A DNA stretch of 64,000 nucleotides, taken from contig NZ_UIDD01000004.1 of NCBI RefSeq assembly GCF_900497695.1, positions 62,001-126,000 on the forward strand. The letters are read 5' to 3'. The notes under the pieces are model-generated. The model was given only the letters and a program-made list of their open reading frames with translations, was not told the origin of the DNA and searched no databases. This DNA comes from Pseudomonas wadenswilerensis (lineage in GTDB: Bacteria > Pseudomonadota > Gammaproteobacteria > Pseudomonadales > Pseudomonadaceae). Each line of letters opens with the position of its first letter. Positions within the stretch are counted from its first letter, which is position 1. Below are positions 27,114 to 36,137 of this stretch, piece after piece. Position numbers and translations under genes: made by a program.

Positions 27114-27504
27114 TATCAACACTTGGCCGCCTAGCGTTGCGATCGCTTTCGGTTTTGCGCCCTTTGTGATCAGCTTATCTGGCGTAGCCATGGAGACCTA
27201 CATCGCCCGAAGCCGTGACTTCGACCTCATCATTGCCAGCCTTCCAAACAGCCTCTGGCTCAAGCAGCAGATACCGTTCTGGGGGACCACCAGGTTGAAA
27301 TCACGCTGCTATTTGCTCAGCACGATTTGCGGTGCAATGCTTTATCCAAGGCTTTGCATCCGCCTGGGAATGATGGATGCAGAGGACTTGCGCAACTTTC
27401 CGCCGCGGCTTCGCCGACGCTTGTTGATTGCTTCCTGGCTGATCATCATTGGCTCGGCATGGCTGTTTATCGGTGTCGGCCTGATCAAGCTTTCAAAAAC
27501 CTGA
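27106..27504 (+). CDS. Putative immunity protein, inner membrane
   Basis: A 132-residue protein with three hydrophobic segments (about 10-30 AIAFGFAPFVISLSGVAM; 65-82 CYLLSTICGAMLYPRLCI; 106-128 LLIASWLIIIGSAWLFIGVG) and basic connecting loops. No family is recognised. Position and overlap with the effector stop, the matching atypical base use, and membrane location suited to blocking a pore-former all suggest it protects the producer. A terminator follows at once. Confidence 0.6.
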   Translation: MIDINTWPPSVAIAFGFAPFVISLSGVAMETYIARSRDFDLIIASLPNSLWLKQQIPFWGTTRLKSRCYLLSTICGAMLYPRLCIRLGMMDAEDLRNFPPRLRRRLLIASWLIIIGSAWLFIGVGLIKLSKT

Positions 27505-27507
27505 GCA

Positions 27508-27540
27508 TAAAAAAAGCGAGCCCCCTGGGCTCGCCTTTTT
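27508..27540. terminator. Bidirectional terminator after the effector-immunity pair
   Basis: GCGAGCCC and GGGCTCGC form an eight-pair stem flanked by a run of As on the left and five Ts on the right, so it can stop both the plus-strand cassette and the convergent gene. Confidence 0.9.
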
Positions 27541-27561
27541 ACCGTCTGCGTTGCTGCTTGT

Positions 27562-27966
27562 TCAGTTGATGCGAGCTTGCTCGTTCTCCAGAAACTCTTC
27601 CTGCAACAGCCCGTCATTCTGGGCGCCGTCGATGCTTTGCTGGGCCACCGCGCGTTTGCTGCGCAGTTTGCCGTAGAAGTGCTCCAAAGCGTGGTTCAGT
27701 TTGATTGCGGCGCCTTCGACAGCCTGGTCGAGGGATGCGGATTTATGGCTTACGGAAATCGGTTGATGGCCTTTTGGGCGTGCCTCCATCTGGCAGCGTT
27801 TGTCGTGCGGACCAGGCTTGTCGCCGTTCTCGTCGCGCAGGTGGACCTCGATGCGGGTGAGGTCTTCGTCAAATCGTTCGAGCGTGCTTTCTACCGTGCT
27901 GCGGACCCACTCTTCCAGCCGGATGTTGCCTTGAATATGGTTGTCGCTATTGACTTGGATTTGCAT
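27562..27966 (-). CDS. HPF/RaiA family ribosome-associated protein
   Basis: A 134-residue protein resembling the ribosome hibernation factor fold: MQIQVNSDNHIQGNIRLEEW, then STLERFDEDLTRIEVHLRDEN, ARPKGHQPISVSHKSASLDQ and a helix AIKLNHALEHFYGKLRSKR. It is longer at the C-terminus than the short HPF. It probably binds the 30S subunit under stress; whether it dimerises ribosomes cannot be told. Single-gene unit, convergent with the effector cassette. Confidence 0.85.
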   Translation of the reverse strand: MQIQVNSDNHIQGNIRLEEWVRSTVESTLERFDEDLTRIEVHLRDENGDKPGPHDKRCQMEARPKGHQPISVSHKSASLDQAVEGAAIKLNHALEHFYGKLRSKRAVAQQSIDGAQNDGLLQEEFLENEQARIN

Positions 27967-28104
27967 AGTTCAATCCCTTATTCAGCTAGCTCGCAAGAGA
28001 ATCGATGGGGCCTTTGCGGCCTGTGAGAACCATCGCCTCTTGACTACAAGGTCAGGCACTTGGCCGAACAATTCAAGCCCTTTTGAAATAAAAATATCTT
28101 GTAG

Positions 28105-28134
28105 CAAAAAGCCCGGCACAGGCCGGGCTTTTGC
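28105..28134 (-). terminator. Terminator of the fec operon
   Basis: Ten bases after the fecA stop on the minus strand, an inverted repeat (GCCCGG..CCGGGC) is followed by five Ts and preceded by As. Confidence 0.88.
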
Positions 28135-28144
28135 ATGCGCTGGA

Positions 28145-30484
28145 TCAGAACGCGACGGAGGTCTGCAGGTATACCGTACGGGGTTCACCCACGTACTTGC
28201 CCTTGTTGTTGTCGTCGAACGAGCGGGTGTAGTACTGGTGATTGAAGATGTTCTTCACCCCCACGGCGACGTTGAGGTTCGCCAGTTGCGGGCCGAAATC
28301 GTAGGCCGCGCGGCTGCTGAACAGCATGTAGCCGGGGATGCGTCCGGTGCTGCCGTCGGCGCTTTCGGCCGAGGTGTTGGCGTTGTCGGCGAACTGGTCG
28401 CTCTGGTAGGTGCTGTCGAGGTTGAGCTTCCATTGGCCTTCGCTGTAGCCGACGCCCAGGGTGCCTTTGTGGCGTGACGAGAAGGGCACACGATTACCCT
28501 TGTTAGACCCGTCTTCGCGGATTTTAGCGTCAACAAAGGCATAGGTGGCGTACACGTCAAAACCTGCCAGCGCCGGGTTGAGGCCTTCAAGGGCGTACTT
28601 GACGCTGGTCTCGATGCCCTGGTGGCGGGTTTCGCCGCGGGCGATCACCGAATCGTTGGTCTGGTTGCTTTCGTACTGGTTGTCGAAGTTGATCAGAAAC
28701 GCGCCGATTTCGGCCTGCAGGTTGCCGTTGTCGTAGCGGGTACCCAGTTCCCAGGTGCGGGCTTTTTCCGGTTTTACTTCACCGCTGCTGACCCGGTTGG
28801 GCATCTGGCTGTACTGCACGCTGCCGAACGAGCCTTCGGTGTTGGCGTACAGGTTCCAGCTGTCAGTCAGGTGGTACATGACGTTGAGCGCCGGCAGGGC
28901 GGTGTTGTAGTCGCCCTGGTAGCGCTGGCCGTTGAGCTTGTTGGACTGCTCGGAGTCGATCATTTCGTAGCGGATACCCGGGGTGATGGTCCACTGGCCG
29001 ATGTCGATGCGGTCATCGAGGAAAATCGCGTGGGCTTCGGTGCTGCCACGGGTGTCGCGGTCGTTGCGGCTGGCGGTGGTCGGCAGCTGGTTGGCGGCGA
29101 TCGGTTCGCGGTAGCGCAGTTCATGGCCGGCTTCGTTGATGTAGCGGTAGCCGACGCCGACTTCGTGCCAGCTCTCACCGAGGGCAAAGCCCTGGGAGAA
29201 GCGCGTTTCGATGCCGCGTACCCAGTACTCGCGTGGCGACAGCGAGACGAAGCTGCCCTGGTCCAGGTAGCCGCTGCGCAGGGTCTTGGTGAAGAAGCTG
29301 TTGACGCTGAACTGGCGGGCGTCTTCCTTGTAGTCGTAGCCGAAGTTGAACATCGTCCGCCGCCCCCAGAATTTGTCTTGCAGGCGGGTCGACTGGTACG
29401 GGTCGGCATCGTAGTCGGCAACGTTCAGGCCGCCGGGCATCTGTGCTTCGCCTTCGTAGTACTGGGCCATGGCGTGCAGGCTGTTGGCCTCATCGAGCTG
29501 GTACTTGCCCTTGAGGATCAGGTCGTCGATCTGCGTGTCGCTGTGCTCGCGCCAGTCGCCGCCACGGCTGCCGGAGTAGAGCAGGGCGCCGCCCAGGCCG
29601 TTGGCGTTGGTGCCACCGGCGAGCAGGTTGGCGCTGGTCTTGAAACCGTCATGGCTGGATGACGGGCTGGTCTGGGTCTGGAAACCGGCCTTGACCGTCG
29701 GCTCGTCGGGGATCGCCCGGGTCACGAAGTTGACGATGCCGCCGACGTTCTGCGGGCCATAGCGTACCGCTCCGCCGCCGCGCACCACGTCCACCGCGTC
29801 CATGTTGCCCATGCTGATCGGGGCGAACGACAGCTGCGGCTGGCCGTAGGGGGCGAAAGGCACCGGGATGCCGTCCATCAGCACCGTCGAGCGCGAGGCC
29901 AGGCGTGGGTTGAGCCCGCGAATGCCGAAGTTCAGCGCCATGTCGTGGCTGCCGGTGCCGTTGTTCTCCGGGGCGTTGACGCCGGGGATGCGGTTGAGCA
30001 CTTCGCGCGCAGTGGTGGCGCCGCTGCGTTCGAATTCTTCGCGGCGGATCACGTCGCGGGCACCGGCATGTTCGAAGACGTTGTCCTGCTGCGCCGCACC
30101 CAGCCAGTCACCGACCACGGTGGAGGCACCGAGCTCGACCGGCGCACTGGCGGCGGCAAGCGGTTGCAGGCTGAAGGCGTTGTCACCTTCGGCGCGGGCT
30201 TGCAGGCCGCTGCCTTGCAGCAGTGCATCCAGACCCTGCTGCGGGCTGTACTGGCCTTGCAGGCCGGGGCTCTGCACACCGCGGGTGACCTGCGAGCCGA
30301 ACGAGATCAGCACGCCGCTTTCGCGGCCGAACTGGTTCAGGGCGTTTTCCAGGCTGGTCGGCGCGATCTGGTAAGTGCGCGCAGGGGCTTGGGCGGCGTG
30401 TGCGCCAACAGCGGCAACGCTCAGGCTGGCGCCCAGCAGCAGGGCGCGCAGGGCCTGGGCAAGTGGACTCGGTCGAAGGGGCAT
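28145..30484 (-). CDS. fecA: TonB-dependent ferric citrate receptor FecA
   Basis: Outer-membrane receptor of 779 residues. After a signal peptide (cut near AHA, residue 30) comes the STN signalling domain (RTYQIAPTSLENALNQFGRE) that talks to FecR, then the plug (DVVRGGGAVRYGPQNVGGIV) and a 22-strand barrel. Long identical runs with E. coli FecA (for example LPALNVMYHLTDSWNLYANT, EKARTWELGTRYDNG) support ferric dicitrate as ligand. The ATG at 30484 has aaggacc upstream; 17 residues further upstream are not signal-like. Gene order fecI-fecR-fecA, with a terminator after it. Confidence 0.95.
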   Translation of the reverse strand: MPLRPSPLAQALRALLLGASLSVAAVGAHAAQAPARTYQIAPTSLENALNQFGRESGVLISFGSQVTRGVQSPGLQGQYSPQQGLDALLQGSGLQARAEGDNAFSLQPLAAASAPVELGASTVVGDWLGAAQQDNVFEHAGARDVIRREEFERSGATTAREVLNRIPGVNAPENNGTGSHDMALNFGIRGLNPRLASRSTVLMDGIPVPFAPYGQPQLSFAPISMGNMDAVDVVRGGGAVRYGPQNVGGIVNFVTRAIPDEPTVKAGFQTQTSPSSSHDGFKTSANLLAGGTNANGLGGALLYSGSRGGDWREHSDTQIDDLILKGKYQLDEANSLHAMAQYYEGEAQMPGGLNVADYDADPYQSTRLQDKFWGRRTMFNFGYDYKEDARQFSVNSFFTKTLRSGYLDQGSFVSLSPREYWVRGIETRFSQGFALGESWHEVGVGYRYINEAGHELRYREPIAANQLPTTASRNDRDTRGSTEAHAIFLDDRIDIGQWTITPGIRYEMIDSEQSNKLNGQRYQGDYNTALPALNVMYHLTDSWNLYANTEGSFGSVQYSQMPNRVSSGEVKPEKARTWELGTRYDNGNLQAEIGAFLINFDNQYESNQTNDSVIARGETRHQGIETSVKYALEGLNPALAGFDVYATYAFVDAKIREDGSNKGNRVPFSSRHKGTLGVGYSEGQWKLNLDSTYQSDQFADNANTSAESADGSTGRIPGYMLFSSRAAYDFGPQLANLNVAVGVKNIFNHQYYTRSFDDNNKGKYVGEPRTVYLQTSVAF

Positions 30485-30574
30485 GCAGGAGGTCCTTGAG
30501 AAGGTCAAAGCAAAGGGTTCTGCCTTCTCTGTCACGCGAGAATTGAAAACGGCTCAGGTCAGTTGAAAAAAGTT

Positions 30575-31507
30575 TCAGGCCTGCGCTTCGACTGTCACCC
30601 AGTAGCGGGTAAAGCGCCTGACGCGCACCGGCAGCGCCACCTCGAGCATGTCCAGAATGCGCTCGCTGTCAGCCAGTGGATAACTGCCGGAAATCAGCAA
30701 ATTGGCCACTTCTGGCGCGCAGTTGAGCTGCCCGCGACGGTAGCGGCCCAGCTCGTCGAGAAACGCGCCCAGGGGCATGTGCGCGGCCACCAGCATGCCG
30801 TCGACCCAGGCCCCGACGTTGCTGTCCAGCGCCTGGCTGGCCTGCCATTGCGGGCCGTTGAAACGCGCTTGCTGGCCGCTGGGCAAGAGATTGCCAGCCA
30901 GGCTGGCGCTGCCTTCAAACACCGTCAACTGGCTGTACTGGGCGAACTGACGCAGGTTGTAGCGACCGCTGCTCAGGTTCAGCAGGCCATGTTCGCCGAG
31001 CAATTGCAGTGGTCGCGTATCACGGGCCACAGTCAGTTGCAGTTCACCTTCAAGCAGGCGCACCAGGCGCTGGCGGGAATCAAAACGGACATCGGCGGCG
31101 CTGCGGGTGTTGAGCTGCAGCTGGCTGCCGTCGTCCAGGGCCAGGCGGCGCCGCTCGCCGACCGGGCTGCGGTAATCGGCGAGTAGCGTCGGCAGTGGGT
31201 TGTGCTGCTGCAAAGCCAGGCCACTGGCGCTGCCGACGCCGAGGATCAGCAGGGTTTTCAGCGCCCGTCGGCGGCTGGTCGAACGCGGCGCCTGCAAGGC
31301 GGCGTGGGCCAGCGGCGACGACAAACCACGCAAGCGCTGGTTGACCCGCTGAATGTGTTCCCAGGCGCGCTGGTGATTGTCGTCGGCCTGCAACCACTGC
31401 TGCATGGCCTGCTGCTGACGCGCATCGAAAGCACCGCCCTGCATCTCGATCAGCCAGTGCACGGCCTGTTCGGCCACCTGCGGGGAAAATTCCTGATGGC
31501 CGTTCAC
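30575..31507 (-). CDS. fecR: Transmembrane regulator of the ferric citrate sigma factor FecR
   Basis: A 310-residue inner-membrane protein. The cytoplasmic N-terminus contacts FecI (VAEQAVHWLIEMQGGAFDAR, WLQADDNHQRAWEHI), one membrane helix lies at about 90-110, and the periplasmic part senses FecA (ADYRSPVGERRRLALDDGSQ, the FecR signature). The GTG start overlaps the fecI stop by four bases (GTGA). Confidence 0.93.
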   Translation of the reverse strand: MNGHQEFSPQVAEQAVHWLIEMQGGAFDARQQQAMQQWLQADDNHQRAWEHIQRVNQRLRGLSSPLAHAALQAPRSTSRRRALKTLLILGVGSASGLALQQHNPLPTLLADYRSPVGERRRLALDDGSQLQLNTRSAADVRFDSRQRLVRLLEGELQLTVARDTRPLQLLGEHGLLNLSSGRYNLRQFAQYSQLTVFEGSASLAGNLLPSGQQARFNGPQWQASQALDSNVGAWVDGMLVAAHMPLGAFLDELGRYRRGQLNCAPEVANLLISGSYPLADSERILDMLEVALPVRVRRFTRYWVTVEAQA

Positions 31508-31998
31508 AGGGCAAAGTAACAGCGCATGGCCGCCTTGTTCAGGTAGCGCTTGACCGTGGCCAGGGAGATGCCCAGTTGCACACCGATCGCGCTGTAGCTC
31601 AGGCCATCGACCTGAGCCATCAGGAAGGCGCGCTTGACCGGCAAGGGCAGGCCGTCGAGCAGGCGGTCGAGCTCAAGCAGGGTCTCGAAAATAATTGCCC
31701 GGTGTTCTTCTGATGGCGCCAGGTCTTCCGGCAGCTGCGCCAGTGCCTGGAGGTAGGCGCGTTCCAGGTCCTGGCGGCGGTAGTGGTTGCACAGCACACG
31801 TTTGGCCACGGTGGTGAGGAACGCCCGCGGCTCGTTGAGCAGCGGCGCTTGGCGGGCCTGGAGCAGGCGCATGAAGGTGTCCTGGGCCAGGTCCGCGGCG
31901 CTGTCGGGGCAGCCGAGACGCCGGCGCAACCAGCCGGTCAGCCAGTTGTGATGGTCGAGGTAGAGGCCTTCGAGCGAGGAAGAGGGAGCGCTGGGCAC
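31504..31998 (-). CDS. fecI: ECF sigma factor FecI
   Basis: A 164-residue ECF sigma factor that directs fecA transcription once ferric citrate binds FecA. Region 2 (LYLDHHNWLTGWLRRRLGCP, DLAQDTFMRLLQARQ) and region 4 (LSYSAIGVQLGISLATVKRY) are clear. I prefer the GTG at 31998 (VPSAPSSSLEGLYLD): ggag stands seven bases upstream. The long ORF to 32076 would run through a Fur-box-like sequence. Confidence 0.9.
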   Translation of the reverse strand: MPSAPSSSLEGLYLDHHNWLTGWLRRRLGCPDSAADLAQDTFMRLLQARQAPLLNEPRAFLTTVAKRVLCNHYRRQDLERAYLQALAQLPEDLAPSEEHRAIIFETLLELDRLLDGLPLPVKRAFLMAQVDGLSYSAIGVQLGISLATVKRYLNKAAMRCYFAL

Positions 31999-32029
31999 CG
32001 TGAACACTCCGGCGCCGGGATGCGCAACA

Positions 32030-32048
32030 GAATAAGAATTGTTCGCAT
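32030..32048. promoter_or_regulatory. Weak Fur-box-like sequence upstream of fecI
   Basis: On the plus strand gaataagaattgttcgcat shows partial agreement with the Fur consensus and lies where the fecI promoter should be. The match is imperfect; placement and gene function carry most of the weight. Confidence 0.4.
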
Positions 32049-32149
32049 TGTAGTGAAAAGTGCCACTACTCGGCAATCGGCGGCTGACTGACGGGCATAG
32101 CAGAGGATCGGGAAAATGTAAAAAACGTAAATACGCTTTACTCTCATTT

Positions 32150-32168
32150 GAGAATAACTAGCATTCGC
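32150..32168 (+). promoter_or_regulatory. Putative Fur box of the CirA-type receptor
   Basis: The arms GAAT (32152-32155) and ATTC (32163-32166) form an inverted repeat in an AT-rich stretch 50-70 bases upstream of the receptor start, resembling a degenerate Fur box. Confidence 0.5.
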
Positions 32169-32217
32169 TCCCTTGATGAATTTACGCAACCTTTACATTT
32201 CTCAGGGAGAGGTCCTC

Positions 32218-34185
32218 GTGTCCCCGACTTTCAGCAAATCCTGCCTCGCGCTCACCCTCTGCTCGCTGTACACCGCGAACGCCACTGCCCAGACCCAACC
32301 GCTGGAGCTGGACAACATGGTGGTGACCGCGTCGGGTTTCTCCCAGCAGATCAAGGATGCGCCGGCGTCGATTTCGGTCATTACCCGCGAGCAGATCGAG
32401 AACAAATCCTACCGTGACGTCACCGATGCCCTGCGCGATGTGCCGGGCGTGGTGGTCACCGGTGGCGCCAGCTCCAGCGACATCAGCATTCGCGGCATGG
32501 CCTCCAAGTACACCCTGATGCTGGTCGACGGCAAACGCCAGGACTCGCGTGCCACTCGCCCGAACAGTGACGGCGCCGGTATCGAGCAGGGCTGGATGCC
32601 ACCGCTGGAAGCTATCGAACGTATCGAAGTGGTGCGCGGGCCGATGTCGTCGCTGTACGGCTCCGACGCCATGGGCGGGGTGATCAACATCATCACCCGC
32701 AAGGTTACCCCGCAGTGGTACGGCGGCATCCGCACCGAAGCGACCTTCCAGGACCGCTCCGACTCGGGCAACTACAACAGCACCAATGCCTTCATCTCCG
32801 GGCCGCTGGTCGACAACCTGGTCGGCCTGCAGCTGTACGGCCAGCGTTCGCGCCGCGACGAAGACCATATCGTCAACGGCTTCAACGAGCAGAGCACCGA
32901 CAGCGCCACGGCCAAGCTGTCGTTCACCCCGGATGAACACAACGACATCACCCTGGAAGCGGGCAAGTCCGAGCAGGAGCGCAACTCGCACAAAGGTCGT
33001 TCGGCGAGCCGATCCGACAGCCGCAACGACTACGACCGCACCAATTTCGCCATCACCCATTCCGGGCGCTGGGACAGCCTCACCAGCGAAAGCTACCTGC
33101 AGCGCGAGAAGATCGAGAACCCCGGCCGGCGCATGGAACTGGAAAACACCGTGCTCAATTCGCAGGTGTCGTTCTTCAGCGATTCGCACATCACCACTTT
33201 CGGTGGCCAGTACAAATACGAAGACCTCAGCGACGAGGGCAACCAACTGGCCTCGGCGGCCAGCGTCAACCAGCTGACCCGCTGGTCGTGGGCACTGTTT
33301 GCCGAAGACGAATGGCGCCTGACCGAAGCCTTCGCCCTGACCGGCGGCCTGCGCATGGACCGCGACGAGAACTACGGCACCCACTGGTCGCCACGCCTGT
33401 ACGGGGTCTATCACCCGACCGAGCAGTGGACCATCAAGGGTGGCGTATCCAGTGGTTATCGCTCGCCGGACATCCGCGCCGCCGTGGATGACTGGGGCCA
33501 GATCACCGGTGGCGGTGGCGACCCGGCAATCATCGTCGGTAACTCCAGCCTCAAGCCGGAGAAGAGCCTGAGCCAGGAAATCGGCTTCATCTGGGACAAC
33601 CTCGAAGGTTTCTCCACCGGCCTGACCCTGTTCAACACCGACTTCAAGGACAAGATCACCGAGACCCGCCGCTGCACCGACAGCACCGGCAATGCCTCGG
33701 GCCAGTGCCAGATCGGCGGTACCTCGTACAAGTTCATCAGTGACCGGGTCAACGTCGATGAAGCGCAGATGCGTGGCATTGAAGCGACCCTGGACTGGGA
33801 CATCACCCAGACCGTCTCGCTGGCCACCAACTACACCTTCACCGCCTCCGAGCAGAAGAGCGGCCCGCAGAAAGGCAAGGCCCTGAACCAGATGCCGCGG
33901 CACATGTTCAACGCCACCCTCGACTGGCAGGCCACCGATCAGCTGGGTACCTGGGCGCGCCTGAACTACCGCGGCAAAACCTCGGACTACCTGGGCCGGA
34001 GCACCATGTCCGACGGCACGCCGTCGTACACCTTCGTCGACTTCGGCGGCACCTATCGGGTGACCAAGAACGTCAAGCTGCTGGCGGGTGTGTACAACGT
34101 CTTCAACAAGGAAGTGGACTACGACAACTACCAGACCGTACTGGACGGCCGCCGCTACACCATGGGCGTCGACCTGTCGTTCTGA
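32218..34185 (+). CDS. TonB-dependent receptor, CirA/FepA type
   Basis: An outer-membrane iron-complex receptor of 655 residues. A signal peptide ends near TANATA, then the TonB box/plug start LELDNMVVTASGFSQQIKDA. The plug contains VVRGPMSSLYGSDAMGGVIN, and the barrel ends DGRRYTMGVDLSF with terminal Phe. There is no STN domain, so it does not signal. The motifs place it with catecholate/colicin I receptors (CirA); the ligand is not certain. I chose the GTG at 32218 because ggagagg lies ahead of it and it gives a proper signal peptide; an ATG at 32176 is also in frame. Confidence 0.88.
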   Translation: MSPTFSKSCLALTLCSLYTANATAQTQPLELDNMVVTASGFSQQIKDAPASISVITREQIENKSYRDVTDALRDVPGVVVTGGASSSDISIRGMASKYTLMLVDGKRQDSRATRPNSDGAGIEQGWMPPLEAIERIEVVRGPMSSLYGSDAMGGVINIITRKVTPQWYGGIRTEATFQDRSDSGNYNSTNAFISGPLVDNLVGLQLYGQRSRRDEDHIVNGFNEQSTDSATAKLSFTPDEHNDITLEAGKSEQERNSHKGRSASRSDSRNDYDRTNFAITHSGRWDSLTSESYLQREKIENPGRRMELENTVLNSQVSFFSDSHITTFGGQYKYEDLSDEGNQLASAASVNQLTRWSWALFAEDEWRLTEAFALTGGLRMDRDENYGTHWSPRLYGVYHPTEQWTIKGGVSSGYRSPDIRAAVDDWGQITGGGGDPAIIVGNSSLKPEKSLSQEIGFIWDNLEGFSTGLTLFNTDFKDKITETRRCTDSTGNASGQCQIGGTSYKFISDRVNVDEAQMRGIEATLDWDITQTVSLATNYTFTASEQKSGPQKGKALNQMPRHMFNATLDWQATDQLGTWARLNYRGKTSDYLGRSTMSDGTPSYTFVDFGGTYRVTKNVKLLAGVYNVFNKEVDYDNYQTVLDGRRYTMGVDLSF

Positions 34186-34211
34186 TCCGTCTGGCCCGCG
34201 GCTTTGCTTAT

Positions 34212-34230
34212 GAGAATATAAATCATTATT
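34212..34230 (+). promoter_or_regulatory. Fur box of the DUF3649-PepSY operon
   Basis: GAGAATATAAATCATTATT agrees closely with the 19-bp Fur consensus GATAATGATAATCATTATC. It lies 30 bases upstream of the first gene, so iron should repress the whole run to the receptor. Confidence 0.8.
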
Positions 34231-34260
34231 ATTGTGCGCTTCTCGTAATGGACGGATGCC

Positions 34261-34566
34261 ATGAAAAGCAAAGCCGCCGGGCTACCCATCAGCTATCGCC
34301 TGGCCGTGACCTCCCGCAGCCTGGCTGCCGTGTTCGGTGGCTACCTGCTGGCGGCCATGGCCAGCGTCTGCATCACCCTGCTGTTGCCGGTGCCGCGCGC
34401 CGAGGCGGTGATCAGCGGCATGATGCTGTCGTTCCTGTTCTACCTAGTGGCCTTTCTCTGGTGCTTCGCCTGTCGTAGCGCCTGGCAGGCCTGGCTGGGG
34501 GTACTGGTGCCGAGCCTGGTGCTGGCGATGATCAGCGGCCTGGCCTACTGGATGAAAAACCCATGA
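34261..34566 (+). CDS. DUF3649 family membrane protein (iron uptake)
   Basis: A 101-residue inner-membrane protein with three hydrophobic helices (SLAAVFGGYLLAAMASVCIT, MMLSFLFYLVAFLWCFAC, WLGVLVPSLVLAMISGLAYW). Members of this family regularly precede PepSY reductase-like genes in iron operons. Exact role unknown. It follows a clear Fur box, and its stop overlaps the next gene by four bases. Confidence 0.8.
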   Translation: MKSKAAGLPISYRLAVTSRSLAAVFGGYLLAAMASVCITLLLPVPRAEAVISGMMLSFLFYLVAFLWCFACRSAWQAWLGVLVPSLVLAMISGLAYWMKNP

Positions 34567-36137
34567 AAGAGGGCTTTCGCCAGGCCATGGCCTGGCTGCA
34601 TACCTGGACCGGGCTGATTTTCGGCTGGTTGCTGTTTGCGATTTTCATGACCGGGACCATGTCCTATTTCAAGGAAGAAATCAGCCACTGGACCCAGCCG
34701 GAAGTGCCCAACCGGGCGCTGGACCCGGCGGCCAGCCTGGACCTCGCCCAACGCTACCTGCAAGAGCATGCGCCGACGGCGGGCAGCTGGTTCATCGAGT
34801 TGCCCAATGCCCGCGAACCGGCGCTGAGCGTGAGCTGGCCGAAGGCCGGTGGCGGGCGCCGCGACTTTACTTCCAAAACCCTCGACCCTGCCACCGGCGC
34901 CGAATTGCAGGCGCGCGAGACCCGTGGCGGCAATTTTTTCTACCGCTTCCACTTCCAGCTGGAGATGCCTCACCCCTGGGGCCGCTGGCTGTCGACCTTT
35001 GCCGCGTTCATCATGCTCCTGGGCCTGGTGACCGGGATCATCACCCACAAGAAGATCTTCAAGGAGTTCTTCACTTTCCGTCCGGGCAAGGGCCAGCGTT
35101 CCTGGCTCGACGGGCATAACGCCATTGGCGTGCTGGTGCTGCCGTTCCACCTGATGATCAGCTACAGCAGCCTGGTGATCTTCATGGCCATGGTCATGCC
35201 GGCCAGCATCATCGCCAGCTATGGCGACAACACCCGTGGCTTTTTCAACGACCTGTTCGGCGGCCAGAGCCAGGTACAGGCTGCCGGTACTGCGGCGCCG
35301 TTGCTGCCGTTGCCGCAGTTGTACGCCAAGGTCCAGGAGCAGGCGCCCGGGGCCAACCTGGCTTGGGTCGAGGTACAGAACCCCGGTGACCAGAACGCCC
35401 GGGTCCGGTTCGCCCGCCATGCCGGTGACCGCATCGCTCACCAGCGCGGCGGTGGCTGGCTGTTCGACGGGGTCAATGGCACGCTTGAGGGCGGCAGCCA
35501 GATCGAGGCCACGCCGGTGCTGATTTCCGGCGGCATGTACGGCCTGCACATGGGCATTTTCGCCGGCCCCTGGCTGCGCTGGCTGTACTTCTTCTTCGGC
35601 CTGGCCGGCACGGCGGTGATCGGCACTGGCCTGGTCATGTGGCTGGGCAAGCGCCAGCTCAAGCATGCCAAGAGCGGCACCCAGCCGTTCGAGTTGCGCC
35701 TGGTCGAGGTGCTGAACATCGCCAGCATGAGCGGCCTGCTGATCGGCGTGGCGGCGTTCTTCTGGGCCAACCGCTTGTTGCCGATCGGCCTTGAAGGCCG
35801 AGCCGACTGGGAGACCAACTGCTTCTTCCTGCTCTGGGCCTTGTCGCTGGTACACGCCATGCTGCGCCGCGGCCGCCGTGCCTGGGCCGAGCAACTGGGA
35901 TTCGGTGCGCTGATGTGGGCGGGCTTGCCACTACTCAACGGCCTGACCACCGGCCAGGGCCTGAACCACTCGCTCGCCGTCGGCGACTGGGCCATGGCCG
36001 GTTTCGACCTGACCGCCTTGGCCAGCGGCCTGTTCCTGGCATGGGCTGCCAGCAAGATGTGGCGGGCGCCGGTAGTGGCGGCCAAGCGTGCGCCAAAGGC
36101 CGCGCCCGGCAAGCTGATCGAAAGCGAGGTGAACTGA
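34563..36137 (+). CDS. PepSY-associated membrane protein (siderophore-iron reductase-like)
   Basis: A 524-residue inner-membrane protein starting MKEGFRQAMAWLHTWTGLIF. It has the PepSY_TM architecture: a first helix with conserved His, helix pairs carrying further histidines (FYRFHFQLEMPHPWGRWLST, LDGHNAIGVLVLPFHLMISY, MYGLHMGIFAGPWLRWLYFF) and about seven helices in all. Homologues (PiuB/FoxB/FsrB type) are thought to reduce iron released from siderophores, with the histidines as haem ligands. Middle gene of an overlapping operon with DUF3649 and DUF3325 genes. Confidence 0.9.
   Translation: MKEGFRQAMAWLHTWTGLIFGWLLFAIFMTGTMSYFKEEISHWTQPEVPNRALDPAASLDLAQRYLQEHAPTAGSWFIELPNAREPALSVSWPKAGGGRRDFTSKTLDPATGAELQARETRGGNFFYRFHFQLEMPHPWGRWLSTFAAFIMLLGLVTGIITHKKIFKEFFTFRPGKGQRSWLDGHNAIGVLVLPFHLMISYSSLVIFMAMVMPASIIASYGDNTRGFFNDLFGGQSQVQAAGTAAPLLPLPQLYAKVQEQAPGANLAWVEVQNPGDQNARVRFARHAGDRIAHQRGGGWLFDGVNGTLEGGSQIEATPVLISGGMYGLHMGIFAGPWLRWLYFFFGLAGTAVIGTGLVMWLGKRQLKHAKSGTQPFELRLVEVLNIASMSGLLIGVAAFFWANRLLPIGLEGRADWETNCFFLLWALSLVHAMLRRGRRAWAEQLGFGALMWAGLPLLNGLTTGQGLNHSLAVGDWAMAGFDLTALASGLFLAWAASKMWRAPVVAAKRAPKAAPGKLIESEVN

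Noticed and set aside
25323..27504. Rhs/YD-repeat or contact-dependent inhibition locus
   Set aside because: No YD repeats, no haemagglutinin or TpsB partner; the PAAR head and short size fit a T6SS cargo better.
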